Below the pieces are notes generated by a model. It ran no database searches and had not been told where the DNA came from. It saw only the letters and a program-made list of their open reading frames with translations. A program made the position numbers and the translations under genes. DNA of 64,000 nucleotides from Paramacrobiotus metropolitanus (lineage: Eukaryota; Tardigrada; Eutardigrada; Parachela; Macrobiotidae): the NCBI RefSeq assembly GCF_019649055.1, contig NW_026570258.1, positions 868,001-932,000 on the forward strand. The letters run 5' to 3'. Shown piece by piece: positions 1 to 9,978 of this stretch (position 1 is the first letter of the stretch; every line of letters begins with the position of its first letter).

Positions 1-2590
1 AGAAAAGTGCGGCAGCCGCTGGTGGTCCTACATGCGCTCCAAGGAAAACGCCGCCGTAGCCAGGCCGCTTGACTTCCGTTTGAGGAAGGTACAGCCGTCG
101 TTGGGAGGCCTGTTTGCCGTCGGAGGAGAGCGCCGCCATTGCTAGGGGGTCTGCCTTTCGTCCGAGGAAGGTACGGCCGACGTTTATGGCCTGCTTGCCG
201 TCGGTGGAGGGCGCCGTCGTTACTAAGGGGCCTGAGTCCCGTCCGAGGAAAGTGCAACCGCCACTAAGTCTGATTGCCGTCGAAGGTAGGCGCAACGGAG
301 GTGGCGGCCTTGTATGCTGTCCGAGGAAGGTGCAACCGCCGCTTGGGGTCTGCTTGCCGTCGGATGTAGGCGCACCGGAGCTGGCGGCCTCGTATAATGT
401 TCGAGGAAGGTGCAACCTCCGCTGGGGTATGCTTGCCGTCGGAGGTAGGCGCACCGGAGGTGATGGCCTTATATGCTGTCCGAGGAAGGTGCAACCGCCG
501 CTGGGGGTCTGCTTGCCGTCGGAGCTAGGCGCACCGGAGGTGGCGGCCTTGTATGCTGTCCGAGGAAGGTGCAACCGTCGCTGGGGTCTGCTTGCCGTCG
601 GAGGTAGGCGCACCAAAAGTGGTGGCCTTGTGTGCCGTCCGAGGAAGGTACAACCGCCGCTGGGGTCTGCTTGCCGTCGGAGGTAGGCGCACCAAAAGTG
701 GTGGCCTTGAGTGCTGTCCGAGGAAGGTGCAACCGTCGCTGGGGTCTGCTTGCCGTCGGAGGTAGGCGCACCAAAAGTGGTGGCCTTGTGTGCCGTCCGA
801 GGAAGGTACAACCGCCGCTGGGGTCTGCTTGCCGTCGGAGGTAGGCGCAGCCGAAGTTGGTGGCCTTGTGTGCCGTCCGAGGAAGGTGCAACCGCCGCTG
901 GGGGTCTGCTTGCCGTCGGAGCTAGGCGCACCGGAGGTGGCGGCCTTGTATGCTGTCCGAGGAAGGTGGAACCGCCGCTGGGGGTCTGCTTGCCGTCGGA
1001 GCTAGGCGCACCGGAGGTGGCGGCCTCGTATGCTGTCCGAGGAAGGTGCAACCGTCGCTGGGGTCTGCTTGCCGTCGGAGGTAGGCGCACCAAAAGTGGT
1101 GGCCTTGTGTGCCGTCCGAGGAAGGTACAACCGTTGCTGGGGTCTGCTTGCCGTCGGAGGTAGGCGCAGCCGAAGTTGGTGGCCTTGTGTGCCGTCCGAG
1201 GAAGGTGCAACCGCCGCTGGGGGTCTGCTTGCCGTCGGAGCTAGGCGCACCGGAGGTGGCGGCCTTGTATGCTGTCCGAGGAAGGTGCAACCGCCGCTGG
1301 GGGTCTGCTTGCCGTCGGAGCTAGGCGCACCGGAGGTGGCGGCCTTGTGTGCCGTCCGAGGAAGGTCCAACCGCCGCTGGGGTCTGCTTGCCGTCGGAGG
1401 TAGGCGCAGCCGAAGTTAGTGGCTTTGTGTGCCGTCCGAGGAAGGTGCAACCGCCGCTGGGGTCTGCTTGCCGTCGGAGGTAGGCGCAGCCGAAGTTAGT
1501 GGCTTTGTGTGCCGTCCGAGGAAGGTGCAACCGTCGCTGGGGTCTGCTTGCCGTCGGAGGTAGGCGCACCAAAAGTGGTGGCCTTGTGTGCCGCCCGAGG
1601 AAGGTACAACCGTTGCTGGGGTCTGCTTGCCGTCGGAGGTAGGCGCAGCCGAAGTTGGTGGCCTTGTGTGCCGTCCGAGGAAGGTGCAACCGCCGCTGGG
1701 GGTCTGCTTGCCGTCGGAGCTAGGCGCACCGGAGGTGGCGGCCTTGTGTGCCGTCCGAGGAAGGTCCAACCGCCGCTGGGGTCTGCTTGCCGTCGGAGGT
1801 AGGCGCAGCCGAAGTTAGTGGCTTTGTGTGCCGTCCGAGGAAGGTGCAACCGCCGCTGGGGTCTGCTTGCCGTCGGAGGTAGGCGCAGCCGAAGTTAGTG
1901 GCTTTGTGTGCCGTCCGAGGAAGGTGCAACCGTCGCTGGGGTCTGCTTGCCGTCGGAGGTAGGCGCACCAAAAGTGGTGGCCTTGTGTGCCGTCCGAGGA
2001 AGGTACAACCGTTGCTGGGGTCTGCTTGCCGTCGGAGGTAGGCGCAGCCGAAGTTGGTGGCCTTGTGTGCCGTCCGAGGAAGGTGCAACCGCCGCTGGGG
2101 GTCTGCTTGCCGTCGGAGCTAGGCGCACCGGAGGTGGCGGCCTTGTATGCTGTCCGAGGAAGGTGCAACCGCCGCTGGGGGTCTGCTTGCCGTCGGAGCT
2201 AGGCGCACCGGAGGTGGCGGCCTTGTGTGCCGTCCGAGGAAGGTCCAACCGCCGCTGGGGTCTGCTTGCCGTCGGAGGTAGGCGCAGCCGAAGTTAGTGG
2301 CTTTGTGTGCCGTCCGAGGAAGGTGCAACCGCCGCTGGGGGTCTGCTTGCCGTCGGAGGTAGGCGCACCGAAGGTGGTGGCCTGTATGCTGTCCGAGAAA
2401 GGTGCAACCGCCGCAGGAGGTCTGCTTGCCGTCGGAGGTAGGCGCAGCCGAAGTTGGTGGTCTTGAGTGCCGTCCGAGGAAGGTGGAACCGCCGCTGGGG
2501 GTCTGCTTGCCGTCGGAGGTAGGCGCATCAAAAGTGGCGGCCCTGTGTGCCGTCCGAGGAAGGTCCAACCGCCGCTGGGGTCTGCTTGCA
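1..2590. repeat. 79-bp GC-rich minisatellite array
   Basis: About 32 tandem copies of a unit of about 79 bp (80 in copies with one extra G). Each unit carries the recognisable pieces GTCCGAGGAAGGTGCAACCG and GTCTGCTTGCCGTCGGAGG. Copies from about 300 onward are very similar; the first 300 bases are more diverged. The unit contains few stop codons in any frame. Because 79 is not a multiple of three, overlapping open frames therefore appear on both strands with a 79-base stagger. I read these as by-products of the repeat rather than genes. The array ends abruptly at about 2590 in unique sequence. Confidence 0.95.
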
Positions 2591-2881
2591 GTATGCCCGA
2601 AAGAAGTCAAAGGAATGCCAGCAGAGACAACATCTTCTGATTCGAATTCGATGAATGTAGAATGCCAAGTAGACCCGAAAGGACTGCCAGCACAGACAAC
2701 ATCTTCTGGTTCGTTGATTGTGGAATGCCGAGTTTGGTATGAGTATGAAGAGCTTGCACCGTTTCACACTTGCAGCTGCTATCGTGGACCGCTTACCGAC
2801 GATTGTGTTTTGTGTTTGACAGGCCGAGGTGGAATGGATCATGTAACAACGTTGTGCGGATCAAACAGAATGGCTGGATAA
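2591..2881 (+). other. Unassigned open stretch with an internal coding-like duplication
   Basis: Just after the minisatellite an open frame runs to a stop at 2879-2881. It contains a 57- to 60-base direct duplication (about 2608-2667 and about 2677-2733). Read in frame, the two copies give KGMPAETTSSDS...VEC and KGLPAQTTSSGS...VEC, differing by one codon in length. The remainder is cysteine-containing (HTCSCYRG, DDCVLCLTG). The frame-preserving duplication hints at a protein-coding exon, but I can find no start, no convincing splice sites and no known family. It could equally be a chance open frame at the edge of the array. Confidence 0.2.
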
Positions 2882-2935
2882 CCGTCTCTGAGGGACTGGA
2901 AAATCTTAGCCTGATTGTAAGCCAGGCATCTCGCC

Positions 2936-3430
2936 TACGGGACATTTCGCCTAAAGGACATTTCGCCTAAAAGACATTTCGCCTGACAGTTTGATTCGAA
3001 TCATAAATAACACACCTAAGGCGTTGTCCCGAATTCGAAGCGAATCTCGTTATGGTACGGTTGCGCAACCGCACGAGGTGGCTGTATGCAGTGGCCACGC
3101 CTACAGATACGGTACGCGAAGCCACCTCGCGAGGTGGAGTTGCTGTATCGCAACGAGATTCGCTTTGAATTCGGGACGAGGCCTAAGAAACCTAAGAAAA
3201 CTTAAGTAAGAAACCTAAGAAAACTTAGAAAACCTAAGAAACCTAAGAACCTAAGAAAACTAAAGGAAACGAAATAAAACTAGAGAAAACTTAAGAAACC
3301 TAAGAAACTCTAAGAAAACCTAAGAAAACATGGAAATATTAGAAAAAATAACAAACAAACGCTTTTGGTATTAGCGTTATTAATATGATTCGAATCGAAT
3401 TTATAGGCGAAATGTCCCGTAGGCGAAATG
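2936..3430 (+). mobile_element. Composite non-autonomous element, copy 1 (GGGACATTTCGCC ends, CCTAAGAAA core)
   Basis: The left end has three closely spaced copies of a GACATTTCGCCTA-type motif (2936-2990). The right end carries the same motif inverted (AGGCGAAATGTCCCGTAGGC, about 3402-3421), so the ends form an imperfect terminal inverted repeat. Between them lie a long palindrome (3027-3176) and an array of CCTAAGAAA/CCTAAGAAAAC units (about 3178-3330). No coding region is visible. The same arrangement occurs at 8655-9345, which supports treating it as a dispersed element rather than a local accident. Element class is unknown; the exact boundaries and target duplication were not resolved. 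Confidence 0.6.
3027..3176. repeat. Long nested palindrome inside composite element
   Basis: A 25-base arm at 3027-3051 (TCCCGAATTCGAAGCGAATC...) pairs with 3152-3176 with a single mismatch. Inside the loop a second inverted pair (CGAGGTGGCT near 3077 and AGCCACCTCG near 3121) would extend the cruciform. This may be a separate TIR element nested in the composite repeat, or part of it. Confidence 0.85.
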
Positions 3431-3457
3431 GGATGATACCCACCGAGCAGCAGCTTG

Positions 3458-3655
3458 ATGGAACTGTGGATGGCGGCTGACAAGTACGACATGGCGGATC
3501 TGCGTGCGGAATGTCTATTTTTGATGCTGGAGACAGCGAGTAAGGCGTCGGTGGAGCAAGCTTTATCGTACTTTGACTTTGCACGGGAACACGACCTGAA
3601 GGACCTCCGTGCCAGGGCGGCGCGAGTGATCAGTATGGACACCGACGATTCCTAG
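3458..3655 (+). pseudogene. BTB/POZ-BACK domain fragment
   Basis: The frame beginning MELWMAADKYDMADLRAE and ending at the stop at 3653-3655 is characteristic of the C-terminal half of a BTB domain entering BACK. In the BTB family an xxLWxAADKYDMxDLR helix is followed by a conserved ALSYFDFAREHDLKDLR-type segment. Only about 65 residues are present. The upstream in-frame stop at 3434-3436 and the end of the repeat element at about 3430 lie immediately before the homology, so the N-terminal half is missing here. It could be a terminal exon using an AG at 3449-3450, but no good pyrimidine tract precedes it. I favour a truncated gene copy next to an element. Confidence 0.55.
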
Positions 3656-3659
3656 ATCA

Positions 3660-5205
3660 TATTAACTAATAATAATAATTAGTATTCATAAAATAAAATA
3701 ATATAGATTAATAACGTACTAAATTATATTATTTAATAAATTTTTTTATTAATTTTTCGTGTTTCGATGTTTAACATTATTTAAGTATCCCAGTGATGCT
3801 TAAATAGGGTTTACCGTTTATTACTCATCTTGGATAAAAATTCATGCGGCACGAGAGAATCCGTATCACGACGTCCCACTTCCTTGCAGCCACAAAATTA
3901 CTATCTGCAAGTTTAACCGCGGAATGCGTTCACTTTTCAGTATGCCTTTTGTTTGTGTTGACCAAACCGGGGAAACTATTTTAAACTATTTATTGTAATG
4001 CGAGTCTTTTTCGGGTTGTTGAGTTTTAACTTAACTTTGAAGCGTGACTCGCTACCTGAAAAACGTAACTATAACGCACATTTTTAAAAATTATACACAC
4101 CGTATTGCGTGTGGGAGCGCAACTCGCGGCATAACTCCAAAACTGGCCGGGAATGATTAGTGCCCGATGTTGTTTTTCTTGGCAGCTTTGCTGTACAGGG
4201 TTTTGTTAACGAATTAAAGTGCTCGGCAATTGAAAAAAAGACTCCAAAACTCGTTTACTTGCGCGGATAGCGTAACGTGTAGCGTAATTCGCACGCTCCC
4301 TGTAACTCATAACTTTCACGGCGAATGAATTATCCATACTGTCCAGGTACGCTGTTGACTTGTCTTCCATGTAATACAACGATTATAAAGTGCTTAATAA
4401 CGTAGCGGCAGCATGCAAACGCGGTTTATTTTGTTTTTTCTGTAGGCTGATCCGGCAAAGGCCAACGCGGAGACCGGATTTTTCCACGAAAAATCAGACA
4501 CTACTTCCGCTGAGGCTCAACCCACCGCCACCACCGACACGACCGCCCATACAGACCAGACCATGACTGGAGCACAAGGTCAGCGCTAGCGCCGCCAAAA
4601 AGGTCATCCCTCTGGAGGCACTGGTTCACTCCTGGTGAAACAACAATATGCCCAAGACAACAGCATAGTGGGCATAGTACGGTTGCACCGGTCACTTGCC
4701 ATCCGAAAGATAAGGGTAAATGGTGGGCAAAAGGATGGGGGTTACCCGGCTGCTGAATATCATCCATGTCATCCCGACTGTAAACTACAAAATTTTTAAC
4801 GCTAACCCTAAGCTCAGACGGCTTTAACCAGAATTTCAATTACTCAAACCCTTTGTACCACCTTTAACGCCTATTTAAAATAAATTTGCAGCCTAATTCC
4901 AGATTCTTATCTGCAGTTTTCAATCTTGCTCACCTTTGGTTGACGTGTAATCTTGGAAGTAAAAAACAACCCAGTAACAAGACAGAAATCTGCTGTGTCG
5001 GTGTTTACGTGTGATTCTGGAAACTGGTAGAATAAAAGCCTTTAAAAGCGCTATTCCATGTTGTGATATTAAGTTTTAAGTACAGTACTCTGTAGAAATA
5101 TGTAAAATACTACGGCAGAACAACACGACTGCACTCATTGCACACCTTTACAGAGTAAAATAGAAAGAAAGTTAGAAACAGAGCAAAAGAAAGTTACAAA
5201 GTGTA
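3660..5205. other. Intergenic, AT-rich
   Basis: Mostly AT-rich unique sequence. Apart from a possible terminal exon at 4446-4590 I see no supported gene, RNA or repeat. Confidence 0.5.
4446..4590 (+). CDS. Possible terminal exon of an unrecognised gene
   Basis: A strong acceptor (TTTTGTTTTTTCTGTAG ending at 4445) is followed by 48 open codons rich in Thr, Ala, Asp and Glu (ADPAKANAETGFF...). The frame ends at a TAG at 4588-4590. Composition is hydrophilic with no domain I recognise. No upstream exon could be joined with confidence, so this stays a weak call. A longer minus-strand open frame over the same bases has no features of a real protein. Confidence 0.2.
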
Positions 5206-5210
5206 GCATC

Positions 5211-6103
5211 TCAAGCGCCCTCGCACATATCGTCGTTTAAGGAATACTCAGTCTGGTTGAAATTAACATTGCCTTGTCCGAACGGCACTGCTTCTGCACA
5301 GTCAATAGGCACGTACATTTCCTCTTTCGTGATGACTGGATTGCTCCAGGCACCGATGAAAGAATATATTTCGGATCTTTCCACCGTACGCAGCAAAGCG
5401 GAATTGGTACTCCACCAGCGACGGAACCAGGCAAAATTACAGTTGCAGTGCAGACGAGATAAATAGTCACGGAAATGTTGATCAAAAGTCGCGGGAACTT
5501 TTGTCTCGTTGACATATTGATGTAGCTGTTCCAACGTGAGGACACTCAGAAACGGTAGATCCATAAAAGTGCCTGCTTCCAAAGTGCGGATGGTGGAGTT
5601 GAAAAATGCGATCATTCGCAATTTCTTCGAAGCCTTGAAATCACTCTTCTTAATGTCCAGATCGAAGCATCTAAATGTATTGTAGTGCACAAGATTGATT
5701 AGACCCAGGTTGCGGAGTTGACCGGTTGTCCGCGGATCTTGGGATACAAGAACATCAACAATAACAATCTGATTTCGTATGGGCGACACATCGGAACCGT
5801 TAACCGGTATTCCACCCTTAATGGTTAATCGGACCGGTCGTAACGGTAGTCTGGCGATGGCCGCAGCCTGTTTTCTTACGTCAGCGCGCGCTGCGTCCGC
5901 ATCGCACTGGTGCACGACCGGACTCACTTCCCCCATGTAGCGCTCTTCAGATACACTTATCTGATAGGCAGTATAACCGGTGCAATCGCGCTCGAAGGCG
6001 TAAAACGGATTGCATATACTAATCTGACGCACGGAACATTCTTCCGGGCTTAGCGGTCCTGCTTGAAAATTCGGGAAGTCATCTGGGTTGGTGGCTGTCG
6101 CAA
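5211..6103 (-). CDS. Secreted leucine-rich-repeat protein with C-terminal cysteine cap
   Basis: A single long exon of about 297 codons runs to TGA at 5211-5213. Near its middle is an LRR-like segment (STIRTLEAGTFMDLPFLSVL). It is followed by HCNCNFAWFRRWW and later cysteines, which matches the LRRCT cap that closes extracellular LRR domains. N-terminal cysteines (EECSVRQ, CNPFYAFERDC, HQCDADAA) suggest a disulphide-rich head; there is an NxT/S glycosylation site before the repeats. No transmembrane segment is seen. The frame is closed just upstream and has only a GTG there. The true 5' end is therefore probably a spliced exon joining at an acceptor near 6104 (GGTTGCAG) or 6083; I could not find the signal-peptide exon. 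The role may be a secreted binding protein; the family is not identified further. Confidence 0.6.
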
Positions 6104-6119
6104 CTGCAACCTTCACATG

Positions 6120-8370
6120 TGCTTATACATTCAAAGGTGCTCATACTGAAAAATTAGCATACGATTCTGTTACTGACGAATCACAAAATTTCCTAGTTAG
6201 CGGAGTTTCTATCTTGAGCGAAATTATCGGAACGGTTTCCGCTTGGAAGCGGTTGCGCCTCGCAGTCAATTACCCTTATGGTCTTACCTATTTTCGGATC
6301 GGAATGAACATCGTGCCAGCTAAGTAAAATACAAAATACAGCGAAACGCCCCGGTAAGTCCATCTGATGCTTGCTTTACAGACAGTTTATAAATTAATCT
6401 ATGCATCCAAACGACCACATCTACGTACTCGTATAGCAAGGTTTTTAACTTGATAACATGCAGTAGACCAAGTTTTCTAGGAGTGCAGATGCTCTTACAA
6501 ACAGCGTGTAAGCATTTCAGGCTAGGTATCATAACTGTCTATTATACGGGCGTGCTTTTCCGTCTCAGACAAGCAATTAAACATACGTTTTTCTCTAGGC
6601 TGAAATGCCCCTGGACTGTCACTTAAACCATCTTTTCTTATTATTTTCACCGTGGTTCTTACTCGCTCTATTCAACGCATTTTAACACCGTTACACGTAC
6701 AGATATGCAGTTTTCGGAGAGCTGTCAAACCGGCTCGTAATGCGAATTTAAGAATCTATTTTTACTTCCGTTTCCGCTCTGACTGTGTCCGCAAATCCGC
6801 GAATTCGGCTTTTTTCTGAAATAGTTTTATCATAGCTGTAGTATCGCTGATGATGTGGCTGGCCCTGAGGGCAAACAGGTTCAAATCCCCGCTATTGTTT
6901 GTCCTATTCACACGTTTGGTCTTTTCATATGCCAGAATCTAATATATATCTCAAGGTGCTGCCATATGCTGCGTTCAACTAACCTTAAAGTTTTCCAAAA
7001 CATATTGCTGGATATCTTTGCTGAATTTTCTTCTAACACGCTGTATGCCATTTGCCTTCTATACGTATTCCAGTTGTATTTGTACGAGCAGCACATTCGA
7101 AATAATCGCTTATGTTAGCAGAAATGGTGCTTCATGCATAATTACTGGCCTACATTTTCGTGAATTAGGTCGCTTTTTACTGTTTTTACTTACAAAAAGA
7201 GTACCAAAATTTTGTTACTTTCCAAAAGCTGAAAATACAGAAAATAATTTGATAAATGCACTTTGTACATTATAAAAGCTCTCTTTATAAAAAAAAACAA
7301 TATGCCGGCTTCGTGTCAAATTAACGATCTTGAAGCTTAGATGCACTTTTGTGCCAAATTAGAAGATGCTCGGTCCATAATCAAATTTTTGGTGAGCCTA
7401 CGTACGCTTTTTGGAAATTTCTTACACAGCTTTAACTTCTCAGCCGGATATGCCGCGCACAAGCGGTTTTCAGGCGAATCAGGACAAATTGTTGCTAAAC
7501 ACACAACAAAGGCACTGTGAAAAAGTGTTTGGGATTTAGGAGTGCGGGAAAGTGGAGCTTTTCTTGCATGTACGGTGTATCCGAATTTGGTAGCATGTAT
7601 CGGGTCACTTTCCTCAGCGCTGCCAAGCCTATTCTAGTTTTCCGAGAAATCTTCAGTAGCCCAGCATTCTGGTCAGTACGTGTCTTTGTATTTAATTTTT
7701 TGTCCACATACTGATTGATGCGGAAGAAAGAGGATAGAAGAAGCGATAAAATACCGCCAAGTGCTCAAGTGGCAATCTGGATGGAGAGTTTTGATCTTTT
7801 GGAAAACGTTTAAATTTCATTTGCTGCTACTGTTTATACTTGTAAATTATGATTGTATCCTAATATGTACACTGTGTACAGAATCGGTTAATTGGGTTTG
7901 CGTTGACTCAGAATTGTAGTCCATTGTGCAATTCCCTTGTCTCACTGTCCAGTACATAATAATCAATTATTCAGTACATTATAACTGCCAAAAAACATTT
8001 GTAAAATTAAAAGTAATTCATACATCAGCAGCCCATACCGGTATTTTCCTCGTCGAATTCCAGATGTTGATTGTGTCCGCGTGTCCGTCTCCATGTTGAC
8101 TGTACACGGCACAGAGCGTCAGTACTGTGTCTTTTGTATGCTTTCGATAATGTTCAACACATTATTTTCATTTGTACTGCTTTATCTAAAATGAAATCAC
8201 CGATTAAATCTTAGCGCGTGAGCAAGTGATCTCCGAATATCGCAAAGCGGCAGACGGTCTTGCGCAGTTACATGCAGGTGCGAATGAAACACCAACTGGC
8301 GTGCATGTACACCGACTGGCGTTGATTGGGCAACCCTTAACATCTAAAGTTACACATTTATTAGCGCTGA
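6120..8370. other. Intergenic, no supported features
   Basis: AT-rich unique sequence with only short chance open frames. A T-loop-like string near 6880 was examined and rejected as a tRNA. Confidence 0.5.
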
Positions 8371-8372
8371 AA

Positions 8373-9978
8373 ATGGAGACTTTTATGCGAATATGCTTTT
8401 TTGTAATCTGTGGATTTTTAAAATTAAACGACGCGACAGAATCCGAAGAAGTCTGCAGTAGCATTAAACGCGGATGTGACGATCTGGAAAATGCGTTAAA
8501 TATCTCCCATCACTGGCCCTACACTCCCAACTTTCTGGATGAAATACGGGAAAACGACCTCCTTTGCAGGTAAAATGCGTAGCAGAATATAAAAGTATGG
8601 TTTAATCTGCAACTGCTCAATTAACTGTACGCCCATAAGAGCGCATCCGGACCACTGAGAGTATGACATTTCGCTGTACTCAGATTCGACACAGGACTTT
8701 CTCCGCCAGCTGATTTCGTCGCGGGACAACGGATTATGGGACATTTCGGCTGGGGACATTCTGCTCTGAAAAACTTTACTTTTGCGACAATTTGCCATAC
8801 GACGGCTTCGCGGCCAATTCACCGCAAACGAAATCGATACGTTTATACTTCTTTACACTGGTTTTTCAGGTTTTCTTCTTAGATATCCACGTTTTTCTTG
8901 GCATTTCTTAGGTTTCATTTTTTATCTTATGCCTTCATATGTTTTCTTATAACATTTTTTTATTACTAAGTTCTCTTAGGTCTTCTTAGCTTTTTCCTAT
9001 TTTTTCTTAGGTTTTCTTACTTCTTCTCATTTTTCTCGTTTTCTCAGGCTTTTTTTAAAGTTTTCCTAAGTTTACTTAGGTTTATTTCGTTTTCTTGACT
9101 GTTCTTGTTAGCCTAATAGCTATTTAATTGGTAGACGTAACAGCTCTTCGTCGACATGGTCTCACGACGAAGTGTCTCGGGGTCGAAACGATTTTGAGAC
9201 GCAATATAAGGTTTGAGACGCGGTGTAATGTCCTACCGACAAAATATTCCGCGACGAGATGTCGCGCGACGGGATGACCTTGTACGAAATGTCAGGGACC
9301 AGATGTCCGGCGGTTCGTTGTCCTCGGCGAAATGTCGCAGTGCCCATGAGACCGGGTGTAGTAATCGCGCGCTCGTTACTGCACCGATAGAACTGTACTG
9401 TACTATTGTACGTCAAGATTTTCAATAACAAGGTATTACTTTCAGCCATGCCAATACAACCTTGAACTGCATTCGCCAACTGCGTTCCCGGTGTCCGGTA
9501 TACGTCCGGGAAAAGCTGCACTCTACAGCATACGGCTTCTACAGAGAGGCTGCCAAAGAATCTTTGATCAAGCTTTGCACTGTCACAAGTGCCATACGGA
9601 TACGGAATGCTAAAATGCACTGTAACAATCAAATGCAGACCAGCAATTTTGTAGTGCAACAGGTACTAGGACCGTTGACCTTTGAAACCATCGTCAGCAC
9701 TGCCATAACAGAGTCGACGGCCGTTGCTGCTGTTTGCCGGTAGGAACGAGCAGATGATGCTGGTTGATGATATTACAACAGAAATCACTGTGGGAGAATT
9801 GGCCATGTTTAACTCTTGTTCGTACTTTAGAGTGAATCGAGACTACCTGACGGCAGTGGACACTGACGCTCGTGTGGCAGCGAACCTGCTGTCGCACTGT
9901 GGATCGGAAGCATTAAACGTAATAAAAGCCGGCGTGGCGAAGGTGTTGCTGATCACTCCGTGTCCCGCTGATCCGTGA
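8373..9978 (+). CDS. Secreted cysteine-rich protein, family copy A (three exons)
   Basis: Exons 8373-8569, 9446-9739 and 9831-9978 join in frame to 212 residues. An N-terminal hydrophobic segment (MRICFFVICGFL, from Met codons at 8373 or 8385) looks like a signal peptide. The mature part has nine regularly spaced cysteines (for example SEEVCSSIKRGCDDL, LLCS, NCIRQLRSRCP, IKLCT, MHCNNQM, AAVC, SHC). The layout resembles small all-alpha secreted invertebrate families such as DUF19, but I cannot assign it. Exon lengths and phases match paralogue B at 12431-13473. Intron 1 is 876 bases against 315 in B, and the excess is largely the repeat element at 8655-9345. Compared with B, about two extra bases in the last exon shift the frame and replace the conserved C-terminal cysteine tail with a different ending (TPCPADP). 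Function unknown; extracellular. Confidence 0.8.
8655..9345 (-). mobile_element. Composite non-autonomous element, copy 2, in intron 1 of cysteine-rich gene A
   Basis: GGGACATTTCGGC-type motifs (about 8655-8765) are followed by a TTTTCTTAGG-type array (about 8870-9110). Inverted-orientation motifs follow (GAAATGTC, GAGATGTCGCGC, CAGATGTCC; about 9155-9340). This is the arrangement of copy 1 with the core array on the other strand. The paralogous intron in gene B lacks it, so it was probably inserted after the duplication. Confidence 0.55.

Noticed and set aside
114-2610. Many open frames of 70-160 codons on both strands
   Set aside because: They shift by one 79-bp repeat unit at a time and exist in several frames at once, as expected of a stop-poor minisatellite.
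4501-4839. 112-codon minus-strand open frame
   Set aside because: No family resemblance or splice context; it overlaps the plus-strand candidate exon and looks like a shadow.
6850-6900. tRNA-like B box (GGTTCAAATCC)
   Set aside because: The flanking bases do not pair as a T stem, and no A box, anticodon arm or acceptor stem can be drawn.
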